A stretch of 64,000 bases of DNA from Haloterrigena sp. KLK7 (GTDB lineage: Archaea; Halobacteriota; Halobacteria; Halobacteriales; Natrialbaceae), in contig NZ_CP149787.1 of assembly GCF_037914945.1 (NCBI RefSeq), positions 1,550,001 to 1,614,000 of the forward strand, read 5' to 3'. This document shows, piece by piece, positions 52,459-60,123 of the stretch (the stretch's first letter is position 1; each line of letters begins with the position of its first letter). The notes beneath the pieces were generated by a model. That model was not told the DNA's origin. It made no database searches and saw only the letters and a program-made list of their open reading frames with translations. A program made the translations under genes and the position numbers.

Positions 52459-52983
52459 ATGGACAGTCCAGACCCTCGACGCGACGGCGGGTCCGAGCGC
52501 CAGCGGTCGGCGGACGCGTTCGGCCTCGAGCGCGACGGCTCGCGGCCGACCGTCGCGACGTTCCTCTCGTCGCTCGTCCCGGCGGCGCTGGCCCGGCGGG
52601 CGATCGCCGTCTCGATCGCGACCGACCGCGACGTCTACGCTCGCGACGAGCCGGTCGAAATCTCGATCGACTTCAAAAACCGGCTGCCGGTCCCCGTCTC
52701 GGTGCCGACGCCGCGGCGGCGCCGCTGGGGGTGGACGATCGACGGCGACCTCGAGGGCAGCGACGAGCGCCGCTACGTTCCGGAGCGGCCCTCCACGTTT
52801 CGCTTCCGGGGCGGCGAGCGGAAACGGGTTCAGGTGACCTGGAACGGCCGCCTCGAGCGCACCGGCGGCGACCGCCGCGAGTCGGTCGTCCCGGATCCCG
52901 GCACGTACGACCTCCGGGCGTTCGTCGCGACCGGCGCGGACCGGTACCGGCCCAGCGACGCGACGACGATTCGCCTCGAGTAG
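52459..52983 (+). CDS. BsuPI-like beta-sandwich protein
   Basis: This is a 174-residue soluble protein. From about residue 50 it resembles the intracellular proteinase inhibitor BsuPI fold: RDVYARDEPVEISIDFKNRLPVPVSV, then RWGWTIDGDLE, a stretch RKRVQVTWNGRLE, and PDPGTYDLRAFVATG. The N-terminal 45 residues are a charged leader. The BsuPI link is by pattern only, and inhibition of a protease is not implied. The ATG at 52459 follows CGCGAGGGACGAGCG with a weak Shine-Dalgarno-like purine run. Confidence 0.78.
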   Translation: MDSPDPRRDGGSERQRSADAFGLERDGSRPTVATFLSSLVPAALARRAIAVSIATDRDVYARDEPVEISIDFKNRLPVPVSVPTPRRRRWGWTIDGDLEGSDERRYVPERPSTFRFRGGERKRVQVTWNGRLERTGGDRRESVVPDPGTYDLRAFVATGADRYRPSDATTIRLE

Positions 52984-53036
52984 CGCGATTCGGACCCACC
53001 GGTAACCGTTTACTCGATTGTGCTGTGGTATCATAC

Positions 53037-53543
53037 ATGTCGCTCGAACAGGTGTTCTCTCGACTGCCGGACCCTCGATCGCACGCGTTTCCGGACCACT
53101 CGCTGCCCCGCGGCGAGCCCGTGTTCCCGATCGCGGTCACCCGAGCGGAACTCACGACGGTTCTGGACCTCTACGAGACGTTTCGGGCCGTCGACCCGAC
53201 CGGACTCGACGCGAGCCCGTTCCTCGAGGCGGCGACGACGCACATGCGACAGACGTTCGGGGTGCCCCGGTATCGGCCGGACGAGCAGTTGGCCGACGAC
53301 GTCGCGGCGCTGCTCAACGACTTCTCGGACGATCTGGGCGGCCGATCGATGGGCGTCGTCGACGCGACGCCGGCCCACCACCGGACGCTGTACTTCTTCC
53401 TGGTGAGTTGTCGCGGCTATCACGGCGCTCCCCACATTCGATTCGAGCCCGACGAGGCGGCCGTGGAGACGCTGTACGACCTCTATCAGCGGGTAACCGA
53501 ACAGGAGGTGTATCTCAAGCGGCCGTCGTCGGTCCTCGAGTGA
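53037..53543 (+). CDS. haloarchaeal hypothetical protein
   Basis: This is a 168-residue soluble protein without cysteine clusters or a membrane segment; I do not recognise it. It has a helical N-terminal half (VTRAELTTVLDLYETFRAVD, HMRQTFGVPRY) and a C-terminal part with GYHGAPHIRFEPDEAAVETLYDLYQRV. The ATG at 53037 is 53 bases after the BsuPI-like gene on the same strand, so they may be co-transcribed. Confidence 0.75.
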   Translation: MSLEQVFSRLPDPRSHAFPDHSLPRGEPVFPIAVTRAELTTVLDLYETFRAVDPTGLDASPFLEAATTHMRQTFGVPRYRPDEQLADDVAALLNDFSDDLGGRSMGVVDATPAHHRTLYFFLVSCRGYHGAPHIRFEPDEAAVETLYDLYQRVTEQEVYLKRPSSVLE

Positions 53544-53705
53544 CGTCGTCGCGTTCCGTTCGGTGTCCTACGCGTCGCCGGTCGCTCGAGTGAGGCGCCC
53601 TCGAGCGCGGCGCTATCGCCGGCGTTCGACCGCGTCTGCGGTCCCGCTGCGACGCCAGCATTCCCTGGCCCAACCGCCACGGACGGCTCCGTGCAACGGG
53701 ACGCT

Positions 53706-53960
53706 ATGGAACGACACGACTTCTACCAGTCCGTGCAGTACGAGGCGACCCTCGCGGGCGAAGCCGACGCGCGAAACGCGACGCAGGCGGTGCTCTCCGC
53801 GCTCGGCGAGCGACTCGACGAGACGCGGTCCCAACGCCTCGACGGGCAGCTGCCCGAGGAGATCGGTGACCACCTCGTCCGGGGCGATTCGGACCGGCGG
53901 TTCGACTACGACGAGTTCGGTGCGGTGATTCCGGAGACCGGACCGGGCGCCAGGAGTTAA
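53706..53960 (+). CDS. short DUF2267-like protein
   Basis: This is an 84-residue protein with one DUF2267-type unit: ATQAVLSALGERLDETRSQRLDGQLPEEIGDHL, followed by RRFDYDEFGAVI. It is clearly paralogous to the first half of the product at 54076-54498, but it stops after one unit, whereas DUF2267 proteins usually have two. The function is unknown. It starts at the ATG giving MERHDF; an in-frame ATG at 53691 adds five residues. Confidence 0.78.
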   Translation: MERHDFYQSVQYEATLAGEADARNATQAVLSALGERLDETRSQRLDGQLPEEIGDHLVRGDSDRRFDYDEFGAVIPETGPGARS

Positions 53961-54075
53961 CAGTCGATTGTAAGAACCCGTTTCAGGGAGAGTGGCCGGG
54001 CTGTTGCTGTTTCCCGCCCGCCACCCGGCAGTTGCCGCCCGAACCGTGAGGGCCAGAGTCACCCTTCCCACGGAT

Positions 54076-54498
54076 ATGGAGCAAGCAGAACTACTCGAGA
54101 CGGTACGCGACCGTGCCGCCGCCGATGCGGACGAGGAATCGGCCGACGACGCGACGCGGGCGGTTCTCCAGACGCTCGGCGAACGCCTGAGCGAGGACGA
54201 GGCCGAGGATCTGGCCGCACAACTTCCCGGCGATCTGAGTCGGCACCTCACGCAGAGCGAGTCGGGGCAGCGCTTCTCCGAGGAGGAGTTCGTCTCTCGA
54301 ATCGACCAGCGCATGGACACCGTCGAACTGCACGGCGAAGAAGCGGCGACGACCGTCCTCGGGACGGTCCTCGAGGCGGTCGACGAGAGCGAGCGCGCGG
54401 CCGTCGTCGACCGGTTCCAGCACTACGGCTTCGGCGAACTGCTGGCTGAGACGGACGCGGACGTCGACGTCAACGATCGGACGCCGGGCGAGTACTGA
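54076..54498 (+). CDS. DUF2267 family protein
   Basis: This 140-residue protein has two DUF2267 halves. The first is at about 25-78 (ATRAVLQTLGERLSEDEAEDLAAQLPGDLSRHLTQ, then RFSEEEFVSRI). The second is at about 95-130 (TTVLGTVLEAVDESERAAVVDRFQHYGFGELL). DUF2267 proteins are common under stress in bacteria and their function is unknown. It lies 115 bases after the shorter paralogue on the same strand. Confidence 0.85.
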   Translation: MEQAELLETVRDRAAADADEESADDATRAVLQTLGERLSEDEAEDLAAQLPGDLSRHLTQSESGQRFSEEEFVSRIDQRMDTVELHGEEAATTVLGTVLEAVDESERAAVVDRFQHYGFGELLAETDADVDVNDRTPGEY

Positions 54499-54564
54499 CC
54501 GCTCGATTGCTCGAACCCCGTTCGCGCTTTTTTCGCAGCGTCGGACTCGGGCTGAGTCGTCGCC

Positions 54565-54831
54565 CTACGCTTGATCGACCTGCTCGCGGTAGTCTTCGAC
54601 CTCTTCGATCGCCTCCTCGACCTTGTCCTTGGTGTTGCCGTCGGCCTCCTCGCGGACCTGCCGGAGCGTGTTGAGCCGCTCGTCGAGGATCGCGTGATCG
54701 GGCGCCGTGTCGCTCATCACGTAGTCGTCGAACGCGTCGGTCGTCTCGCGGATGTCGTCGCGGACGTCGTCGTCGGCCGACTTGGCCGCTTCCTCGAGGT
54801 CGTCGCGCGCCTGCTGGAGTTGCTCAGTCAT
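54565..54831 (-). CDS. DUF7553 family small helical protein
   Basis: This is an 88-residue, fully helical acidic protein: LQQARDDLEEAAKSADDDVRDDI, then LDERLNTLRQVREEADGNTKDKVEEAIEEVEDYREQV. It matches the haloarchaeal DUF7553 family as I remember it; the function is unknown. The ATG at 54831 is the conserved MTEQL start. It converges on the DUF2267 gene. Confidence 0.82.
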   Translation of the reverse strand: MTEQLQQARDDLEEAAKSADDDVRDDIRETTDAFDDYVMSDTAPDHAILDERLNTLRQVREEADGNTKDKVEEAIEEVEDYREQVDQA

Positions 54832-54910
54832 GGTCGAATCCACCACGAGACGACGCATAACGATTGGGCGAGCAATCGCCACGTTCGTCAACTCCACTTC
54901 GGACCGGGTT

Positions 54911-55055
54911 TCAGTATGCGATGGCGCGCGCTGTCGATCGTGGCCGAGCAATAGCGAGGCCCGATCGACGACACCGTGCGAGGGATGAGCGAACGCAGTG
55001 AGCGAATCGGCTGGGGAGGGTGTGGCGATTCCCTGTTGCCACGATAGCAGAACAC
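54911..55055 (-). repeat. dispersed intergenic repeat, copy B
   Basis: The reverse complement of 55000-55055 matches copy A (12665-12720) at 52 of 56 bases, and 54911-54936 matches 12848-12873 at 25 of 26. Copy B is 145 bases against 209 for copy A; the difference is mainly the two stem-loops present only in copy A. It lies between the DUF7553 gene and uvrB, in the gap 54832-55180, which otherwise holds only the relic at 55067-55177 and the uvrB promoter. Confidence 0.75.
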
Positions 55056-55066
55056 TCCCTTTCGGA

Positions 55067-55177
55067 TCACATTCCATCGGTTTCGACGATCAGTTCGCAG
55101 ACGGTGTCCAGGTTCGATTCGTCTACCGAGAAGTCGCGTAATGCGAGCGCGTAAAGTACCTCGAGGCCCTGATCCCG
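55067..55177 (-). pseudogene. possible 36-codon C-terminal gene relic
   Basis: The minus-strand frame starting just after a stop (55178-55180) reads [16 protein letters not shown] and then VCELIVETDGM before a TGA at 55067-55069. It looks like the helical C-terminus of a real haloarchaeal protein, but it has no start codon, and upstream of it lies uvrB. It abuts repeat copy B, suggesting a truncation event. The evidence is protein-like composition only. Confidence 0.3.
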
Positions 55178-55180
55178 CTA

Positions 55181-57244
55181 ATGAGCGACTCCGATTCTCG
55201 AGGCCCTCTCCAGCCGGATCGTCCCGACGTCGATCGACCGTTCGAGGTCGACGCGCCCTTCGAACCCGCGGGCGACCAGCCCGAGGCGATCGAGCAGTTA
55301 GCCGAGGGCTTCCGGCAGGGGATGGACAAACAGACCCTGCTCGGGGTGACCGGCTCCGGGAAGACCAACACCGTCTCGTGGCTGATCGAGGAGATCCAGA
55401 AGCCGACCCTCGTAATCGCGCACAACAAGACGCTGGCCGCGCAGTTGTACGAGGAGTTCCGGAACCTCTTCCCCGAGAACGCCGTCGAGTACTTCGTCTC
55501 CTACTACGACTACTACCAGCCCGAGGCCTACGTCGAGCAGACCGACACCTACATCGACAAGGACGCCTCGATCAACGACGAGATCGACCGCCTGCGCCAC
55601 TCCGCGACGCGCTCGCTGCTGACCCGCGAGGACGTCATCGTCGTCGCCTCGGTCTCGGCCATCTACGGCCTCGGTGACCCGCGCAACTACGTCGACATGT
55701 CCATGCGACTCGAAGTCGGCGAGGAGGTCGGCCGCGACGAGCTCTTGAAGCGGCTGGTGGACCTGAACTACGAGCGCAACGACGTCGACTTCACGCAGGG
55801 CACCTTCCGCGTGCGCGGCGACACCGTCGAGATCTACCCGATGTACGGCCGGTACGCGGTGCGCGTCGAGCTCTGGGGCGACGAGATCGACCGCATGGTC
55901 AAGGTCGATCCGCTCGAGGGGCAAACCCAGGGCGACCAGCAGGCGGTGCTGGTCCACCCGGCGGAGCACTACTCGATCCCGGAGACGACCCTCGAGGAGG
56001 CGATGGACGAGATCAGAGACGATCTGGACTCGCGCATCTCCTACTTCGAGCGGCAGGGCGACATGATCGCCGCCCAGCGCATCGAAGAGCGAACGAGCTT
56101 CGACCTCGAGATGATGCAGGAGACGGGCTACTGTTCGGGGATCGAGAACTACTCGGTCTACCTCTCGGACCGCGAGTCGGGCGACGCACCGTACACGCTG
56201 CTGGACTACTTCCCGGACGACTTCCTGACCGTCGTCGACGAGTCCCACGTCACGCTACCCCAGATCCGCGGACAGTACGCCGGCGACAAGTCGCGCAAGG
56301 ACTCGCTGGTCGAGAACGGCTTTCGACTCCCCACGGCGTACGACAATCGGCCGCTCACGTTCGAGGAGTTCCAGGAGAAGACCAACCAGACGCTGTACGT
56401 CTCGGCGACGCCGGGCGACTACGAGCGCGAGGAGAGCGACCAGATCGTCGAACAGATCGTTCGGCCCACCCACCTCGTCGACCCCGAGATCGAGGTCTCG
56501 CCGGCCAGCGGCCAGATCGACGACCTGATGGACCGCATCGACGAGCGCATCGAGCGCGACGAGCGCACGCTCGTCACCACCCTCACCAAGCGGATGGCCG
56601 AGGACCTCACGGAGTACCTCGAGGAGGCCGGCGTGAACGTCGAGTACATGCACGACGAGACCGACACGCTCGAGCGCCACGAGATCATCCGCTCGCTGCG
56701 ACTCGGTGAGATCGACGTCCTCGTCGGGATCAACCTCCTGCGGGAGGGGCTGGACATCCCCGAGGTCTCGCTGGTAGCGATCTTGGACGCCGATCAGGAG
56801 GGCTTCCTCCGCAGCGAAACGACGCTCGTCCAGACGATGGGTCGCGCGGCGCGAAACGTCAACGGCGAGGTCGTCCTCTACGCCGACGACCCCTCGAACG
56901 CCATGGAGTCGGCGATCGAGGAGACCCGCCGGCGCCGCCGGATCCAGCAGGAGTACAACGAGGAACACGGCCTCGAGCCAACGACGATCGAGAAGGAGGT
57001 CGGCGAGACCAACCTCCCGGGGAGCAAGACCGAGACCTCGAGCGTCTCCGGTCGGGACATCGCGGACGACGAGGAGGCCGAACGCTACATCGCCGAACTC
57101 GAGGACCGGATGGACGAAGCGGCGAGCAACCTCGAGTTCGAACTCGCCGCGGACATTCGGGACCGCATTCGGGAGGTCCGCGAGGAGTTCGATCTCGCAA
57201 GCGACGAAGACGAGGGAATCGCGCCGCCGACCGAGGAGTTCTGA
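55181..57244 (+). CDS. uvrB: excinuclease ABC subunit UvrB
   Basis: UvrB is the damage-verifying helicase-like subunit of bacterial-type nucleotide excision repair, which haloarchaea acquired. The 687-residue protein has [10 protein letters not shown] (Walker A), the beta-hairpin [33 protein letters not shown] (motif II), QTMGRAARN (motif VI), and a C-terminal UVR domain ([20 protein letters not shown]) that contacts UvrC. An N-terminal extension of about 30 residues is acidic. A TATA-like GCGTAAAGTACC about 27 bases before the ATG fits a leaderless start. uvrA and uvrC are not in the window. Confidence 0.96.
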   Translation: MSDSDSRGPLQPDRPDVDRPFEVDAPFEPAGDQPEAIEQLAEGFRQGMDKQTLLGVTGSGKTNTVSWLIEEIQKPTLVIAHNKTLAAQLYEEFRNLFPENAVEYFVSYYDYYQPEAYVEQTDTYIDKDASINDEIDRLRHSATRSLLTREDVIVVASVSAIYGLGDPRNYVDMSMRLEVGEEVGRDELLKRLVDLNYERNDVDFTQGTFRVRGDTVEIYPMYGRYAVRVELWGDEIDRMVKVDPLEGQTQGDQQAVLVHPAEHYSIPETTLEEAMDEIRDDLDSRISYFERQGDMIAAQRIEERTSFDLEMMQETGYCSGIENYSVYLSDRESGDAPYTLLDYFPDDFLTVVDESHVTLPQIRGQYAGDKSRKDSLVENGFRLPTAYDNRPLTFEEFQEKTNQTLYVSATPGDYEREESDQIVEQIVRPTHLVDPEIEVSPASGQIDDLMDRIDERIERDERTLVTTLTKRMAEDLTEYLEEAGVNVEYMHDETDTLERHEIIRSLRLGEIDVLVGINLLREGLDIPEVSLVAILDADQEGFLRSETTLVQTMGRAARNVNGEVVLYADDPSNAMESAIEETRRRRRIQQEYNEEHGLEPTTIEKEVGETNLPGSKTETSSVSGRDIADDEEAERYIAELEDRMDEAASNLEFELAADIRDRIREVREEFDLASDEDEGIAPPTEEF

Positions 57245-57263
57245 GCGGGCCGACGACCGATGG

Positions 57264-57492
57264 ATGGTGAAGTCGGTAGACACGCGCGAGCCGGGGGCCG
57301 CTTTCGAGAACCTACTCTCAGAAAGATTCCGATCAAAAGCCGAAACTGATCCGGAAAATCGCCACGAGCAACTGGAGTCTGTCTCTACGAAAATTCGGGA
57401 GACGGGCATCGAATACGATGTGTTTGCGCTATACGAGGAAGCGGTAGATTATTGCCAATCACTCAGTAGTCCTCTCCCGAAGATTCTAGAGC
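57264..57492 (+). pseudogene. possible truncated gene remnant
   Basis: An ATG frame at 57264 reads MVKSVDTREPGAAFENLLSE, then helical, low-GC coding-like sequence (YDVFALYEEAVDYCQSL, LPKILEL). Near 57493 it runs into the antisense of the manganese-transporter gene, where the frame continues only as an Arg-rich shadow. The base composition (many A/T third positions) differs sharply from its neighbours. It looks like the 5' part of a gene whose 3' end was lost, possibly acquired from elsewhere; I cannot name it. Confidence 0.4.
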
Positions 57493-58716
57493 TTACAGCA
57501 CGCCGAAACCGTACTCCGCCATCCCGAAGACGGGCGCCCACAGGAGGTGGAGCGCGACGCCGACGACGACGGCGGGCAGGAAGTTGTAGATCGTGGCGAC
57601 GATCGCGGCTCTGGCGTCGACGGCCAGCAGCGGGAACAGCGCGTCGCCGTCCTGGGCGATCGCGTTGGCGGTCAGCGCCGAGAACGGCAGGCCGCCCTCG
57701 GCGTAGACGCTCGCCAGCAGGATCTGCGGGCCACAGCCGGGAATGAGGCCGACGACGGCGCCGCCGATCGGCGCCAGCACCCCCGCCGCCGCGGCGACGG
57801 TGGTGACGTCGATCCCCGTGAGGAGGACGGCGTACTCGTAGACGAGGAAGGCCACGAGCACCCAGACGGTGACGAAACTCGTCTCCATCGCCGCGTGGGT
57901 GAGCGTATCGTATATCGACCCGAAGGAGTCCCGCGCCCGGGCGATCTCGCCCTCGCCGACGTAGTGGCGGCCGACCGCGTAGAGGTACAGCGACAGCGCC
58001 GCGCCGACGATGCCGACGACGGTGAAGAGCCCGTCGAAGCCGAGGCCCGCGGTCAGCGCGACCTCGGGACCGCCGCGCAGCAGGTAGAGGCTTCCGAGGA
58101 CGAGCCCCGCGACGGCCGCGACCCACCACAGCACGTGCGCGAGGTGCGAGAGCGGGGTCAGCACCCGAGACGTTCGATCCGGGCCGGCTTCGTGCGCGTG
58201 CGCCGGCGCCGGGCCGCCGTAGTCGTGGGCGGGATTCGGTCCGACACCGCTGTTGACGACGGTGCCGCCGTCGGCCATCGCCGGCGAGAGCTTCGCGACG
58301 GCGTCGTCGACTCGAGTGACGCCGAGCCCGACGGAGTCGACGAGGTAGCCGGTCGCGACGGAGGCCGCGAAGGCGATGGCGTAGGCGTACAGCGCGGCTT
58401 CGGGCGCGAGCGCGAGGATGACGAACGCCGAGTCGCCCGCGGTCGCGCCGAGGGTCGCGACGACGGTCCCGAAGCTGACCGTGCCGCGGACGTACAGCGG
58501 CATCACGACGATCGCCCCGCCGCAGCCGGGCGTCAGCCCGAGGAGGCCGCCGAACAGCACCTGCAGTCGCTCGTTCTCCTCGATGGTCGAGAGCACGGCG
58601 CCGTCGGTCCGGTACTGGATCAGTCCGAACGCCAGCACCGTCACCGCGACGAACGCGCTCACCTGGACGTAGCCGTCCCGTAGCGACTCGAGCAGGACGG
58701 TCAGCAGTTCGTTCAC
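57493..58716 (-). CDS. putative manganese transporter (DUF2899/ArsP_2-like)
   Basis: This is a 407-residue polytopic protein with about ten hydrophobic segments in two inverted halves. Each half carries a G-x-x-PGCG motif, GLTPGCGGAIVVMPLY near residue 58 and GLIPGCGPQILLASVY near residue 318, as in the family annotated putative manganese transporter. A His/Pro-rich cytoplasmic loop (PAHAHEAG) lies between. The start is GTG at 58716. A palindromic operator candidate lies at its promoter, supporting metal control. Direction of transport and metal are not proven. Confidence 0.85.
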   Translation of the reverse strand: MNELLTVLLESLRDGYVQVSAFVAVTVLAFGLIQYRTDGAVLSTIEENERLQVLFGGLLGLTPGCGGAIVVMPLYVRGTVSFGTVVATLGATAGDSAFVILALAPEAALYAYAIAFAASVATGYLVDSVGLGVTRVDDAVAKLSPAMADGGTVVNSGVGPNPAHDYGGPAPAHAHEAGPDRTSRVLTPLSHLAHVLWWVAAVAGLVLGSLYLLRGGPEVALTAGLGFDGLFTVVGIVGAALSLYLYAVGRHYVGEGEIARARDSFGSIYDTLTHAAMETSFVTVWVLVAFLVYEYAVLLTGIDVTTVAAAAGVLAPIGGAVVGLIPGCGPQILLASVYAEGGLPFSALTANAIAQDGDALFPLLAVDARAAIVATIYNFLPAVVVGVALHLLWAPVFGMAEYGFGVL

Positions 58717-58732
58717 GGGACCTCACCCGCCG

Positions 58733-58798
58733 TTTGTGAGGGGCTCCACAAAAGATTAGACATCTCTAAACATAGGTTTAGTAGCATACGCTATATAG
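58733..58798 (-). promoter_or_regulatory. promoter with tandem palindromes upstream of the manganese-transporter gene
   Basis: On the minus strand CTATATAG (58791-58798) is a TATA box. Between it and the predicted start (about 58767) lie two overlapping inverted repeats: CTAAAC-ATAG-GTTTAG (58766-58781) and TTAGA-CATC-TCTAA (58756-58769). A third inverted repeat, TTTGTG...CACAAA (58733-58752), lies in the leader and could form a hairpin. TTAG/CTAA arms are typical of DtxR/MntR-family operators. Confidence 0.55.
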
Positions 58799-59001
58799 TT
58801 GCTGGTGGCCCCTGCCGGTCGGTGCGGCGACGATCGATCGACTGTCCGCTACAGCGAGCGTCGGCTACGCCGTGTTCGCCGCCGTCCGCTCCCAGTACTA
58901 GCGATCGCAAGCGATCGGTCGGCGGTCGGCGCGGCGTCTCGAGAACAGTCGCTCGAGCGACGCTCACCCGTCGTTCGGTCCGAATGCCGGCTACCCGACG
59001 G

Positions 59002-59484
59002 TCAGAGTTCGAGCGTGTAGACGACTTCCCGGCGCTCTTGGCCGCCTATCTCGACGGTTCCCTCGCCGGTCCGCTCGAACCCCTGTCGCTCGTAGAACTC
59101 CTGGCCGCCCTCGTTGGAGGCGAGGTCGATCGCCCGCACGCGCTCCATATTGAAGTCCTGCAAGTCCTCGCAGAGCCGCTCGTGCAGCGCCGTCCCGATC
59201 CCCTGTCCCTGATGGTCCGGATGGACCGCCATTCGGAGGACGTCGCCCTCTGCCCCGCTGACGACGCCGTGGGTGAAGCCGACCACCTCATCGTCGACTT
59301 CGGCGACGAGAAACGCCGTTCCCGGTTTCGACAGCGACTCCTCGAGTCGCTCGTCGCCGTACCAGTCGTCGATCGTTTCGTCGATCGCGTCGGACTCGAG
59401 TTCGTCGTACGTTTCGTGCCAGGTGTCGCGAGCGACGCTCCTGATCGCCGAACGGTCCTCGAGGGTGGCCGGTCGAAGCTCCAT
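59002..59484 (-). CDS. GNAT family N-acetyltransferase
   Basis: This is a 160-residue acetyltransferase. The acetyl-CoA-binding motif A is LRMAVHPDHQGQGIGTALHERL, and motif B is AIDLASNEGGQEFYERQGFERTG. The ATG at 59484 starts MELRPATLEDR, the typical first GNAT strand; an upstream start at 59526 would add 14 residues. The substrate is unknown. It is not obviously in an operon. Confidence 0.9.
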   Translation of the reverse strand: MELRPATLEDRSAIRSVARDTWHETYDELESDAIDETIDDWYGDERLEESLSKPGTAFLVAEVDDEVVGFTHGVVSGAEGDVLRMAVHPDHQGQGIGTALHERLCEDLQDFNMERVRAIDLASNEGGQEFYERQGFERTGEGTVEIGGQERREVVYTLEL

Positions 59485-59746
59485 ACCGCCCGCTACACCG
59501 TCGGCTGTCAAAGTGGTTTCACCCATTCCTCTGGGGCAATAACAGGCGACTAGAACGGTCGCTTCGAGTGGAACCGAAACGGGAGTCGAACGCTGGTTGC
59601 GGGAGGCGGTCGAACGATACGACTCCGTGCGAATGACTGTCGAGCCAGCGGAGGCCGGTGGCTGCGATCGGCGCGGTCGCTACGAAGTCAGTCTCGAGTG
59701 GAAGGAGAGGGGTCGCGATCGCGGGCGGCGGACATCGCCGTCGTCC

Positions 59747-59905
59747 TCACCCGGTGAGGAGACCGCCGGCCGGGATACGCGTCGCGGGACTGCCGTCCTC
59801 GTTCGTCGTTCGGTCGTCCCCGAAGTCGGGGGAGTGGCGGATCGTTCGTCGGGCCTTTGCGAATCGCTGCGTGCCTGCCGTGACGGTGGCGAGTATCTTA
59901 CTCAT
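59747..59905 (-). CDS. candidate small leaderless protein
   Basis: A 52-codon frame starts at ATG 59905 (MSKILATVTAGTQRFAKARR) and ends LLTG. The support is mainly the promoter: on the minus strand CGAAA followed by TACTTATATG (about 59946-59930) is a strong BRE-plus-TATA match, and its TATA centre is about 28 bases before the ATG. The palindrome TTACTCAT-GT-ATGAGTAA overlaps the start codon. I recognise no family, and the codon pattern is only weakly coding-like. Confidence 0.4.
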   Translation of the reverse strand: MSKILATVTAGTQRFAKARRTIRHSPDFGDDRTTNEDGSPATRIPAGGLLTG

Positions 59906-59946
59906 GTATGAGTAAAGAAGTGCGGCACGCATATAAGTATTTTCGA
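59898..59946. promoter_or_regulatory. bidirectional TATA element with adjacent 18-base palindrome
   Basis: The palindrome TTACTCAT-GT-ATGAGTAA (59898-59915) has eight-base perfect arms. CATATAAG (59930-59937) reads as a TATA box in either direction, with CGAAA-type BRE sequence beyond it (59942-59946) for the minus strand. The palindrome falls at the predicted minus-strand transcription start, a place where a repressor would act. Confidence 0.5.
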
Positions 59947-60123
59947 AATGAAAGATGGTGTGGTTCCAGCGGTACTGGACAGAGATCCTGTTATCTGACG
60001 AACGGGCGCTTTAGACTCCTTCGATGCCGAATTCGGGTGATTTATCAACACTAATTTCCGGTCCTAGAGAGCAGTTCACAATGGTACTAAATCAGATACA
60101 ACGGCGGTATCGATGCCGAACCG

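Larger units (their letters stand above)
59485..60123. other. 639-base stretch with one candidate small gene
   Basis: The right part holds a bidirectional promoter and palindrome (59898-59946) and a possible small gene (59747-59905). A 16-codon frame from ATG 59948 (MKDGVVPAVLDRDPVI) runs the other way and may be a relic. Nothing else between 59485 and 59746 or 60000 and 60123 can be supported as a gene. Confidence 0.5.

Noticed and set aside
57264-57746. Reading the 57264 frame through to 57746 as one gene
   Set aside because: After about 57492 it overlaps the manganese-transporter gene in antisense and turns into an Arg-rich shadow; only the first part looks coding.
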